From Mesorhizobium_B sp964242945 (GTDB lineage Bacteria > Pseudomonadota > Alphaproteobacteria > Rhizobiales > Rhizobiaceae), in NCBI GenBank assembly GCA_964242945.1, contig CAXTCF010000156.1, positions 1 through 9,022 of the forward strand: a stretch of DNA of 9,022 bases, given 5' to 3'. Of this stretch, positions 1 to 6,672 are shown piece by piece. Each line of letters begins with the position of its first letter. The first letter of the stretch is position 1. The notes beneath the pieces are model-generated. The model was not told where the DNA came from. It saw nothing but the letters and a program-made list of their open reading frames with translations, and made no database searches. The position numbers and the translations under genes are program-made.

Positions 1-747
1 GTAGTCGTACTGGTGCTTGGTCGGTTCCTGGGGCTTGGGCTCGATCAGGATCGTGCCGCCGAAGCCGATCTTCCTGGCATAGTCCACGACCATCGAGAGG
101 AAGCGCCCGGCTTGGCTGCGCTCGCGCTTCATGTCGGTGTTGAGCAGCGTCTCGTAGCCCTCGCGCCCGCCCCACAGCACGTAGTTGGCCCCGCCCAGCC
201 GGTGCGTGACGTCCATGCAGCTTTTCACGGTCGCCGCAGCATAGGCGAACACATCCGGGTCGGGGTTGGTGGCCGCACCCGCCATGAAGCGGCGGTGCGA
301 GAACAGGTTCGCCGTGCCCCAGAGCAGGCCGATGCCGGTTTCCTCCTGCTTGCGCAGAAAGTGGTCGGCGATCTCGTCGAGCCGAGACACGCTTTCGCGC
401 AACGTGTCGGCTTCCGGGCGCACGTCGGCATCGTGGAAGCAGTAGAACGGCACGCCGAGCAGGGTGAAAAGCTCGAAAGCGGTGTCGGCCTTGTGGTGCG
501 CCAGTTCCATCGTGGAGCCGGACCCTTCCTTGGGGAACCAGGGCCGCTCAAACGTGCGCCCGCCAAACGGGTCGCCGCCCTCCCAGGCGAAGGAGTGCCA
601 GTAGGCGACCGCAAAGCGCAGGTGCTCCTCCATGCGCTTGCCCAGAACCAGCTCGTCCTTGTCGTAGAAGCGGTAGCTCAGCGGGTTGGTGCTCTCCAGA
701 CCCTCATACAAGATGGGCTGGATGTCGCCAAAGAAGCCAGTGGTCAT
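1..747 (-). CDS. xylA: Xylose isomerase, N-terminal 249 residues (cut by window edge)
   Basis: Interconverts D-xylose and D-xylulose in the cytoplasm, the first step of the isomerase route of xylose use. Translating the minus strand from the ATG at 747-745 gives an open frame to the left edge that tracks E. coli XylA closely. It shows YCFHDADVRPE with the catalytic His105 and Asp108 (E. coli His101/Asp104), then LLWGTANLF, GAATNPDPDVF, NYVLWGGREGYETLLNTD, and LIEPKPQEPTKHQYDY with metal ligand Glu236 and Lys238. The full protein is usually about 435-440 residues, so roughly 190 C-terminal residues lie outside the window; this is an edge effect, not a broken gene. The start overlaps the xylB stop (ATGA, 747-744) and has an AAAGGAG Shine-Dalgarno seven bases upstream, so the two genes are translated as one operon. 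The identification is secure. Confidence 0.97.
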   Translation of the reverse strand, partial: MTTGFFGDIQPILYEGLESTNPLSYRFYDKDELVLGKRMEEHLRFAVAYWHSFAWEGGDPFGGRTFERPWFPKEGSGSTMELAHHKADTAFELFTLLGVPFYCFHDADVRPEADTLRESVSRLDEIADHFLRKQEETGIGLLWGTANLFSHRRFMAGAATNPDPDVFAYAAATVKSCMDVTHRLGGANYVLWGGREGYETLLNTDMKRERSQAGRFLSMVVDYARKIGFGGTILIEPKPQEPTKHQYDY

Positions 748-2198
748 GCGAGAACTCCTTTGAGAGCGGGGTAGGCGGCGCGGAAGCGGCCGTAGGCGTC
801 AGCGAAGGCGGAGGCGAGGTGCGCGTCCGGCTCCACGGTGTCCTGTGTCGGCGGCGGCGTGCAGACGGCGAAGGGATCGGCGCCGGTTGCGGCGATCAGG
901 CCGAGGCGGGCCGCGCCGAAGGCGCCGCCGAAGTCGCCGTCCTGCGGCAGGTCCACTGGAATTCCTAAGACGGTCGCCAGGACCTTGAGCCAGTAGCGCG
1001 AGCGCGAGCCGCCGCCGACCGCGGTGACGCGGGAAAGCTCCGTGCCGGCCTCGCGGAGGGCTTCCAAGTTGTCGCGGAAGGCGAAAGCGACACCTTCCAG
1101 GACGGCCTGCGCCAGCACCGAACGGTCCGACTGATGCGCAAGGCCGACAAAGCCGCCGAAGGCGTTCGGCTCGTTGTGCGGCGTGCGCTCGCCGGAGAGG
1201 TAAGGCAGGAAGATCGGCCGGCCGGGCGCCTTGAGTTCGTCGCCCAATGCGGAGGTCAGGTCGCGCGCGGATTGGCCGGTAATGCCGGCGAGCCAGTTCA
1301 GCGCGTCGGTGGCAGACAGGATCACGCCCATCTGATGCCAGGCGCCCGGCAGGGCATGGCAGAAGGCGTGCACGGCGCTGGCGGGATTCGGCAGGAAGGA
1401 GTCCTCCGCCGCAAACAGCACGCCGGACGTGCCGAGCGACACAAAAGCCTGACCTTTGGCGACAGTGCCCATGCCGCAGGCGGAAGCCGCATTGTCCCCG
1501 CCCCCGCCGGCCACGACGACATTGCCGCTCATGCCCCAGGCGGAGGCAAGTTCGGCACGCAGCGTGCCGGAAACCTCCGTGCCTTCGACCAAGCGCGGCA
1601 TGTGCTGCTCGCTGAGGTCCGTCGCAGCCAGCAGTTCGGGCGACCACCTGCGCGCGCCCACATTCAGCCAGGACGTGCCGGAGGCATCCGACATGTCGCC
1701 GACGGTCTCTCCCGTCAGCCAGAGCCGCAAAAAGTCCTTCGGCAGAAGGATCATATGGGTCCTGTTGAAGATGTCGCGCTCGTGGTTTTTCACCCACTGC
1801 ACCTTCGGCGCGGTGAAGCCGGGAAACACGATGTTGCCGGTGATCTCGCGGAAGATGGGGTTTGCGTCGAGTTCGGCGGCCTCGCGATAAGAGCGCGTGT
1901 CGTTCCACAGCATGCAGGGGCGCAGCACGGCGTCGTTGTCGTCGAGCAGCGTCGCGCCGTGCATCTGGCCGGAAAGGCCGATGCCCTTCACCGCTGCAAG
2001 CGCCTGCGGCTGCTCGGCCTTGAGCTCGCCGACGGCCTCTTGCGCGGCGCGCACCCAATCGGCGGGATCCTGCTCCGACCAGCCGGGCTGGGGCCTGGAA
2101 ACCTCCAGTGCGCCGTTGGCTTGGCCGATGATGCGCTGCTCGCCGTCGATCAGCAGCGCCTTGACGCCGGACGTGCCGAGGTCGAGCCCAAGATACAT
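744..2198 (-). CDS. xylB: Xylulokinase (FGGY carbohydrate kinase)
   Basis: Phosphorylates D-xylulose with ATP to xylulose 5-phosphate, feeding the pentose phosphate pathway. The 484-residue protein is the normal family length and aligns end to end with E. coli XylB. Visible landmarks are the N-terminal phosphate-binding LDLGTSGVKALL (5-16), SRPQPGWSEQDP (34-45), the xylulose-binding GQMHGATLLD (77-86), FTAPKVQW, LLPKDFLRL, GGGGDNAASACGMG with the catalytic base Asp235 (E. coli Asp233), SLGTSGV, FLPYLSGERTPHN, and the C-terminal nucleotide-domain stretch GGGSRSRYWLKVLA. The start at 2198 has a GGGAGG Shine-Dalgarno seven bases upstream. It is the promoter-proximal gene of xylBA, the reverse of the E. 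coli xylA-xylB order. No xylose regulator gene is adjacent on the upstream side. Confidence 0.97.
   Translation of the reverse strand: MYLGLDLGTSGVKALLIDGEQRIIGQANGALEVSRPQPGWSEQDPADWVRAAQEAVGELKAEQPQALAAVKGIGLSGQMHGATLLDDNDAVLRPCMLWNDTRSYREAAELDANPIFREITGNIVFPGFTAPKVQWVKNHERDIFNRTHMILLPKDFLRLWLTGETVGDMSDASGTSWLNVGARRWSPELLAATDLSEQHMPRLVEGTEVSGTLRAELASAWGMSGNVVVAGGGGDNAASACGMGTVAKGQAFVSLGTSGVLFAAEDSFLPNPASAVHAFCHALPGAWHQMGVILSATDALNWLAGITGQSARDLTSALGDELKAPGRPIFLPYLSGERTPHNEPNAFGGFVGLAHQSDRSVLAQAVLEGVAFAFRDNLEALREAGTELSRVTAVGGGSRSRYWLKVLATVLGIPVDLPQDGDFGGAFGAARLGLIAATGADPFAVCTPPPTQDTVEPDAHLASAFADAYGRFRAAYPALKGVLA
755..761 (-). promoter_or_regulatory. Ribosome binding site of xylA inside the end of xylB
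   Basis: On the minus strand AAAGGAG lies seven bases before the xylA ATG and within the last codons of xylB. With the ATGA stop/start overlap it fixes the xylA start and suggests translational coupling, with ribosomes finishing xylB able to restart on xylA. Confidence 0.8.
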
Positions 2199-2205
2199 AG
2201 CGGTG

Positions 2206-2211
2206 CCTCCC
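2206..2211 (-). promoter_or_regulatory. Ribosome binding site of xylB
   Basis: Minus-strand GGGAGG sits seven bases before the ATG at 2198. It supports that start over the longer reading frames that continue upstream in this GC-rich DNA. Confidence 0.75.
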
Positions 2212-2242
2212 GGAGCGCGTCTCCCGCGCGCCCTCGGCTTTC

Positions 2243-2270
2243 CTCATAAGCAAAGTTCGCGGGCTTGCAA
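2243..2270 (-). promoter_or_regulatory. Candidate sigma-70-type promoter for xylBA
   Basis: Reading the minus strand, TTGCAA (2270-2265) could serve as a -35 box and TATGAG (2248-2243) as a -10 box, separated by 16 bases. A run of six T (2296-2301) flanked by A-rich bases lies just upstream. Both boxes are imperfect matches to the consensus, and the assignment rests on pattern only. It lies 45 bases or more above the xylB start, where a promoter is needed. Confidence 0.3.
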
Positions 2271-2291
2271 ACGCCTCTAAGCGTACCGCAA
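2265..2291. promoter_or_regulatory. Imperfect dyad in the xylB / transpeptidase divergent region, possible operator
   Basis: The stretch reads TTGC-aa-ACGC-CTCTAA-GCGT-acc-GCAA, an inverted repeat with two matching blocks per arm and unequal spacers of two and three bases. It overlaps the candidate -35 box of xylB, a position suited to a repressor of the xylose operon. No regulator gene is visible here, so the protein that would bind is unknown. Short dyads also occur by chance in DNA of this composition. Confidence 0.3.
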
Positions 2292-2479
2292 AGAATTTTT
2301 TCGTGCCTCGCAGAAAATGATTAACACCCCTCGCCGCACGTATCAAAGAAGGCGTGATGTTCCGGACGCGAAGAACAGGTTCACCATTTCTCAACCCTGC
2401 GAGAAGAAAATCCCAGGCAGCGTACGGCCGCCCTCATGCGGGCATGGCCGGCAGGGTTTCCATTCAGGTGCTGCGTTCG

Positions 2480-3193
2480 ATGTCTCACGAGTTCCGCTTT
2501 CCCCTTTCCCGGCGCGCCCTGCTTGGCGGCGCGGGCTCCGCGCTGGCGCTTGGGGCTGCCGGCTGCTCGCGCACCTTCGACCTTTCGGCGATCAAGATCG
2601 ACGACATGTCCACCGGCACGATCCGGCCGAAGATCGGCATCGACAAGGGCGTGACCGGACCGGAGGTGATGTATGCCTCCTACACCGACGGGCCGTTCAC
2701 CCTGCCCGCGATCCCCTATCAGAAGGTGGACAAGAATTTTCGCCGCCAGATCGTGCCGGATCCGACCGGCGAGGCGCCCGGCACGATCGTCGTGCGGCTC
2801 CAGGAGCGGCATCTCTACTATGTGCTGCCAGAAGGCGAGGCGATCCGCTACGGCGTCGGCATCGGACGCGACGGTTTTCGCTGGTCGGGCCGCGCGGTGA
2901 TCCAGTACAAGAAGACTTGGCCGACCTGGACGCCGCCCAAGGAGATGATCGCGCGCAAGCCGGAAGTGGCGAAATGGGCGAACGGCCAGCCCGGCGGCCT
3001 GGAAAACCCGCTCGGCGCCCGCGCCATGTATATCTATCAAAACAACGCCGATACGGGCTACCGCGTGCACGGCTCGCCGGAATGGTGGAGCATCGGTCAG
3101 GCGATGTCGTCGGGCTGCGTGCGCATGATGAACCAGGACGTGATCGACCTCTACAACCGCGTGCATGAGAAGACGCCGATCGTCGTCGGGTGA
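2480..3193 (+). CDS. L,D-transpeptidase, ErfK/YbiS/YkuD family, predicted Tat-exported lipoprotein
   Basis: Predicted to form 3-3 peptidoglycan cross-links or attach proteins to peptidoglycan through an active-site cysteine in the periplasm. The start chosen gives 237 residues and an immediate export signal: SRRALLGG (twin arginines 11-12), a short hydrophobic run, then LALGAAGC with Cys29 as possible lipidation site. The lipobox is imperfect, with Ala at -3. An AGGTG nine bases upstream supports this ATG; in-frame ATGs at 2354, 2357 and 2444 would bury the signal. The YkuD domain covers about residues 100-235, beginning at GTIVVRLQERHLYYV. It ends with catalytic His197 (YRVHGSPEWW) and the nucleophile Cys213 in SSGCVRM. 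The usual SHGC histidine is Ser here, a variant I associate with rhizobial ErfK proteins. A second, dissimilar YkuD gene follows 140 bases downstream. Confidence 0.88.
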   Translation: MSHEFRFPLSRRALLGGAGSALALGAAGCSRTFDLSAIKIDDMSTGTIRPKIGIDKGVTGPEVMYASYTDGPFTLPAIPYQKVDKNFRRQIVPDPTGEAPGTIVVRLQERHLYYVLPEGEAIRYGVGIGRDGFRWSGRAVIQYKKTWPTWTPPKEMIARKPEVAKWANGQPGGLENPLGARAMYIYQNNADTGYRVHGSPEWWSIGQAMSSGCVRMMNQDVIDLYNRVHEKTPIVVG

Positions 3194-3226
3194 GGACACG
3201 ATCGCGTCCGCGTTGCCGCTGAGCGC

Positions 3227-3245
3227 GGCGCTTCGGCAAGCCGCC
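3227..3245 (+). terminator. Weak hairpin after the first transpeptidase gene
   Basis: GGCGCTT and AAGCCGCC can pair around a CGGC loop with one bulged C. A competing stem GCCGC/GCGGC lies at 3215-3229. No T-run follows, so this is not a classical intrinsic terminator, and the two transpeptidase genes could still share a transcript. Confidence 0.18.
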
Positions 3246-3333
3246 CGAACCATGGCCGCGCATCCAAAAGGCTTTCCCCAACCGAGTCTTTGAGTTTACG
3301 GTCTGTTTCCATCAAGCGGTCGGGGAAACGGGG

Positions 3334-4320
3334 ATGATGGCTGGCGGGAAGCGGGTCCTGTTCGCGGCGGTTCTTTGCGCCGCGGTCCTATCGGCTGGGC
3401 CGGGAAGCGCCGCCGAGGCGGTGCGCCAAGCCGCGTTGGCAACTGCTTCGGCAACGGCATCCGTCAGCACGATCAGCCCTCCGGCGCCCTCGCCGGCGCC
3501 GCAATCTACCGGGCTGCCGGCCGGAACACCCGCCGCTGCGGCGGAACTCGTCCGCTATCCCACCTTCAGCGTCGCCGGGGTTATCGAGGCGAGGAACCGC
3601 GTGATTCCGCTTGCCGGAGTCGCGGCCACGGCGCTCGACCTGCAATGCGGCGAAGGACCCGGCGCCTGGCCGTGCGGACGGGCGGCGCGCACCGCCCTCC
3701 AAGGGTTCGTGCGCGGGCGCACGGTCGCTTGCCAACCGCCGCAAACCGCAAGCTCCCCCGACGGCGCTGCGCGCTGCGCCATCGGGGGCCGGGACATCGG
3801 CGAATGGCTGGTGGCGCAGGGCTGGGCGGCAGCCGAGGGCCCTGACTATACCGAGGCCGAAAAGACCGCCAAGGCGGAGAAGCGCGGCATCTGGAATCCG
3901 GTCCGCCCCGCGGCGATCCAGATCCCCGTCACGGGCGGCGATGCGTCGCTCTCCAGCGACGCCGTGCTGCGCGCCGAGGTCGCGCTTTCCACGCAAAGCA
4001 TGACCGTCACCTATCGCGGGGCGGTCATCGGGGAGTGGCCGGTTTCCACGGCGCGCGACGGCAAGGAAACGCCGACCGGCGTCTGGATGGCAAAATGGCT
4101 CTCGCGCGACCATCGCTCCCGCCTCTACGACGACGCGCCGATGCCCTATTCCATCTTCTTCGAAGGCGACTACGCCATTCACGGCACCTACCAGACCAGG
4201 CTCCTAGGGCAGCCGGCTTCGCATGGCTGCGTGCGGCTCAGCCCGAAGAACGCGAAGCTCCTGTTCAGCCTCGCGGCCAAGGAAGGGGTGGACAACACGC
4301 TGATCGTGATCCGGCCCTGA
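3334..4320 (+). CDS. Secreted fusion: SNase-like domain plus L,D-transpeptidase (YkuD) domain
   Basis: A 328-residue predicted periplasmic protein. Residues 1-28 form a signal peptide (basic start, hydrophobic RVLFAAVLCAAVLSAG, cleavage near GSAAEA). Residues 35-70 are an Ala/Pro/Ser-rich linker. Residues 76-188 resemble a staphylococcal-nuclease (thermonuclease) fold: FSVAGVIEARNRVIPLAGV, ALQGFVRGRTVACQ, RCAIGGRDIGEWLVAQGWA, AEKRGIW. Residues 210-328 are a YkuD domain with STARDGKETPTGVW, His283 (AIHGTYQ) and the canonical SHGCVRL with nucleophile Cys299. The nuclease part lacks the usual RLxGIDxPE segment, having IPLAGVAATAL instead, so it is probably not catalytic and may bind cell-wall polymer or a partner. 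Cys105, 114, 133 and 148 could form disulfides. The first of two adjacent ATGs is chosen, with GGGGA seven bases upstream; the second, at 3337, is also possible. Confidence 0.87.
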   Translation: MMAGGKRVLFAAVLCAAVLSAGPGSAAEAVRQAALATASATASVSTISPPAPSPAPQSTGLPAGTPAAAAELVRYPTFSVAGVIEARNRVIPLAGVAATALDLQCGEGPGAWPCGRAARTALQGFVRGRTVACQPPQTASSPDGAARCAIGGRDIGEWLVAQGWAAAEGPDYTEAEKTAKAEKRGIWNPVRPAAIQIPVTGGDASLSSDAVLRAEVALSTQSMTVTYRGAVIGEWPVSTARDGKETPTGVWMAKWLSRDHRSRLYDDAPMPYSIFFEGDYAIHGTYQTRLLGQPASHGCVRLSPKNAKLLFSLAAKEGVDNTLIVIRP

Positions 4321-4453
4321 TGGCCGGCGGCACTTGGCTACGGATTTCTAAGAAGGGAAGCGGACGCCCGTTGTCGAGCCGCGCCCCTCCGTCAAACGAT
4401 AGACATCATAAGGTGCTGAGCGAGTGGCTAACCTCGTCAAGATAGTTTGCAGC

Positions 4454-4460
4454 GGAAAGG
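4454..4460 (+). promoter_or_regulatory. Ribosome binding site fixing a TTG start for the radical SAM gene
   Basis: GGAAAGG lies seven bases before the TTG at 4468. It lies downstream of the alternative in-frame TTG at 4447 and so cannot serve that start. Starting at 4468 gives MKVKFILPALTE, a natural beginning for the first beta strand of the cobalamin-binding domain. Confidence 0.75.
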
Positions 4461-4467
4461 TGCGGCG

Positions 4468-5874
4468 TTGAAGGTCAAGTTCATCCTGCCGGCGCTCACC
4501 GAAGCGAAAAGCCCATTCTGGCGCCCGATCAAGTATTCGCTCTTCCCGCCGCTCGGCCTGGCAACGCTCGCGGCGTTCCTGTCGCCCGACGACGAGGCCG
4601 AACTGCTCGATGACCACGTCGAGACGTTGCGCATCGACGACCGGCCGGACCTGGTGGTGATCCAGGTCTATATCACCAATGCCTACCGCGCCTATGCCCT
4701 GGCCGACCAATACCGCGCCAAGGGCTGCTTCGTGGCCCTTGGCGGCCTGCACGTCACCGCTTTGCCCGACGAGGCCGCAGCCCACGCCGATGCGATCTTC
4801 ATCGGGCCCGGCGACCAGACCTTTCCGCAGTTCCTGGCTGATTTTCGCGCCAAGCAGCCGCTGTCCCGCTACGTTTCGGGCGCAGGCCGCTCGATCGAGG
4901 GTTTGCCGCCCGTCCGCCGCGACCTGATCAAGCGCGGGCGCTATCTCGTGCCCAACTCCATCGTGGTCACGCGGGGCTGCCCGCAGCACTGCGACTTCTG
5001 CTACAAGGACGCCTTCTTTGCGGGCGGACGCAGCTTCTATGCGCAACGCGTCGATGAGGCGCTTGCCGAGATCGAGCGGCTGCCGGGGCGGCACCTGTAT
5101 TTCCTCGACGATCACCTGCTCGGCAACCGGCGCTTCGCCGAAGGTCTCTTCGAAGGCATGCGCGGCATGGGTCGGCTGTTCCAGGCTGCTGCGACGGTGG
5201 ACTCGGTGCTGCGGGGCGACCTCATCGAACGCGCGGCGGAAGCAGGGCTGCGGAGCCTGTTCGTCGGCTTTGAAACGTTCAGCCCGGAGAACCTCAGGGC
5301 AAGCAACAAGAAGCAGAACCTCGCCCGCGATTACGAAGCGGTGGCCCGCCGCTTGAGCGGTCTCGGCATCATGATCAACGGATCGTTCGTGTTCGGCATG
5401 GACGAGGACGGGCCGGACGTGTTCGGCCGCACGGTGGACTGGGCGGTGCGCAACGGCGTCACCACGGCTACCTTCCATATCCAGACGCCCTATCCCGGCA
5501 CGCGCCTTCACCAGACGCTGGCAGCGGAGGGGCGCATCACCAGCCATGACTGGGACCGCTACGACACACGCCACACCGTGTTCCGCCCGGCGCGGCTGAC
5601 GCCGGAGCAGCTGGAAACCGGCTACCACCAGGCCTACCACGACTTCTACGGCTGGCGGAACGTCGCACGCGGCGCGCTCGTCCACGATGGAGTCAAGCAC
5701 CAGGCAAAGCACTTCTTCTACGCCGCGGGCTGGAAGAAGTTCGAACCCTTATGGGATGCGGTGATCAAGGCGCAGCGGCTGGCCGGCATGACGCCGTTGC
5801 TCGAAGCGGTGCTGTCGAAAGTCAGCGCAAAGGCGCCCAAGCACACCGAGCAGCCGTCATCCCAAACAGCTTGA
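4468..5874 (+). CDS. Cobalamin-binding-domain radical SAM protein, substrate unknown
   Basis: A 468-residue cytoplasmic enzyme of the B12-binding radical SAM class (the broad group with BchE- and hopanoid Hpn-type proteins); members mainly do methylations or ring and carbon-skeleton chemistry. Residues 1-130 form the Rossmann-like cobalamin domain: KFILPALTE, PPLGLATLAAFL, LVVIQVYITN, ALGGLHVTALPDEA, IFIGPGDQTFP. It lacks the DxHxxG motif, as is common in this class. The radical SAM barrel follows, with the iron-sulfur ligands Cys171, Cys175 and Cys178 in RGCPQHCDFCYKD, then LYFLDDHLLGN, LFVGFETF, and GSFVFGMDEDGPD. A C-terminal helical region contains YHDFYGWRNVA. It starts at TTG (4468) behind GGAAAGG. 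It stands 147 bases after the transpeptidase gene and converges on the oxidoreductase gene, so neighbours give no clear substrate hint. Confidence 0.88.
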   Translation: MKVKFILPALTEAKSPFWRPIKYSLFPPLGLATLAAFLSPDDEAELLDDHVETLRIDDRPDLVVIQVYITNAYRAYALADQYRAKGCFVALGGLHVTALPDEAAAHADAIFIGPGDQTFPQFLADFRAKQPLSRYVSGAGRSIEGLPPVRRDLIKRGRYLVPNSIVVTRGCPQHCDFCYKDAFFAGGRSFYAQRVDEALAEIERLPGRHLYFLDDHLLGNRRFAEGLFEGMRGMGRLFQAAATVDSVLRGDLIERAAEAGLRSLFVGFETFSPENLRASNKKQNLARDYEAVARRLSGLGIMINGSFVFGMDEDGPDVFGRTVDWAVRNGVTTATFHIQTPYPGTRLHQTLAAEGRITSHDWDRYDTRHTVFRPARLTPEQLETGYHQAYHDFYGWRNVARGALVHDGVKHQAKHFFYAAGWKKFEPLWDAVIKAQRLAGMTPLLEAVLSKVSAKAPKHTEQPSSQTA

Positions 5875-5898
5875 CGACGGTTTTCCGGGGCCAGCCGG

Positions 5899-6564
5899 TC
5901 AATCGCTGTAGCGCTCCTCCTTCCACGGATCGCCGCGATTGTGGTAGCCGCGGGCTTCCCAGAAGCCGGGCTTGTCGTTTTCGCGGAAGTGGATGCGCTT
6001 CAGCCACTTAGCGCTCTTCCAGAAATAGAGGTGCGGCACGACGAGGCGCACAGGGCCACCGTGATCGCGGGTGATCGGCTCGCCTTCCCAGGCCGTTGCC
6101 AGCAGCGCGTCGGGCGCGGCGAAGTCGTCCAGCGTCAGGTTCGTGGTGTAGCCGTCGTTGGAAAGGAGTTCGACAAAGCGGGCTTCGGGCCGGGGCTGCA
6201 CGATGTCGAGCAGGTCGTGCGTGGACAGGCCCTTCCAGTGATTGTCGTAGCGCGACCACGTGGTGACGCAGTGGATGTCCGACGTGAATTGTCCCTGCGG
6301 CTGCGCCGAGAACTGCGAGAAATTCCAGCTGACGGGGTGCTCCACCGCTCCCGTCACGTCGAGCCGCCAGTTCCGCTCGGTGATGTTGGGCGTCATGCCG
6401 AGATCGAGGATCGGCCAGTCGCGCACGAGGTGCTGGCCGGGCGGCAGGCGCTCGGTATCCAGACGGGCTTGCCGGCCGGTCAGGAATTTTCCCTCTGCCG
6501 CCCATTTGCGCTTGGTGCGCGTCAGCTTGGTCTCAGTGTCTGGCGGGGTCGCATCGTCGGCCAT
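5899..6564 (-). CDS. Sulfite-oxidase-like molybdopterin-dependent oxidoreductase
   Basis: A 221-residue protein of the Oxidored_molyb (sulfite oxidase fold) family, of the short YuiH-like kind annotated as sulfite oxidase-like oxidoreductase; the physiological substrate is not established. Visible motifs are LVRDWPILDLGMTPNI, WRLDVTGAVEHPVSW, and DIHCVTTWSRYDNHWKGL with Cys99 as the predicted molybdenum ligand. Then come LSNDGYTTNLTLDDF, HGGPVRLVVPHLYFWKSAKW and the C-terminal FWEARGYHNRGDPWKEERY. There is no Tat or Sec signal, unlike MsrP/YedY, and no haem or dimerisation domain, so it is likely cytoplasmic and needs a separate electron partner. The start at 6564 is favoured by CAGGAG six bases upstream; the frame stays open to 6621. 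It ends 24 bases from the convergent radical SAM gene and is divergent from the phosphofructokinase gene. Confidence 0.9.
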   Translation of the reverse strand: MADDATPPDTETKLTRTKRKWAAEGKFLTGRQARLDTERLPPGQHLVRDWPILDLGMTPNITERNWRLDVTGAVEHPVSWNFSQFSAQPQGQFTSDIHCVTTWSRYDNHWKGLSTHDLLDIVQPRPEARFVELLSNDGYTTNLTLDDFAAPDALLATAWEGEPITRDHGGPVRLVVPHLYFWKSAKWLKRIHFRENDKPGFWEARGYHNRGDPWKEERYSD

Positions 6565-6605
6565 CGCCGGCTCCTGTCGTTTGCAGCCGCAAGAGGTGGT
6601 GCGCG

Positions 6606-6641
6606 GGCGGAAACATGGCAAGGCGAACGGCCCTTTCCGCC
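6606..6641 (-). repeat. Perfect 8-base inverted repeat in the oxidoreductase leader
   Basis: GGCGGAAA (6606-6613) and TTTCCGCC (6634-6641) are exact reverse complements around a 20-base loop. It lies 42-77 bases above the oxidoreductase start, where it would form a hairpin in the 5' leader or serve as a protein-binding dyad. I cannot assign it to a known riboswitch class. Confidence 0.4.
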
Positions 6642-6672
6642 AGCCGCCAACTCGCGTAATGCGGGAGGCTGC

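Noticed and set aside
13..774. A 253-codon plus-strand open frame opposite xylA
   Set aside because: The minus strand encodes clear xylose isomerase throughout; the plus-strand translation has no recognisable motif.
799..2394. A 531-codon minus-strand open frame overlapping xylB, and plus-strand frames at 1134-2249 and 1456-1890
   Set aside because: They overlay xylB, whose protein aligns end to end with a known family; the alternative frames give Arg/Ala/Gly-rich, low-complexity protein typical of antisense or shifted frames in GC-rich DNA.
4348..5712. A 454-codon minus-strand open frame opposite the radical SAM gene
   Set aside because: It is antisense to a gene with an unmistakable CxxxCxxC cluster and conserved domains; its translation has no recognisable motif and no good ribosome site.
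5875..5898. Terminator in the convergent gap between the radical SAM and oxidoreductase genes
   Set aside because: Only a 4-base CCGG stem is possible in 24 bases and no T-run follows it on the plus strand; not supportable as a terminator.
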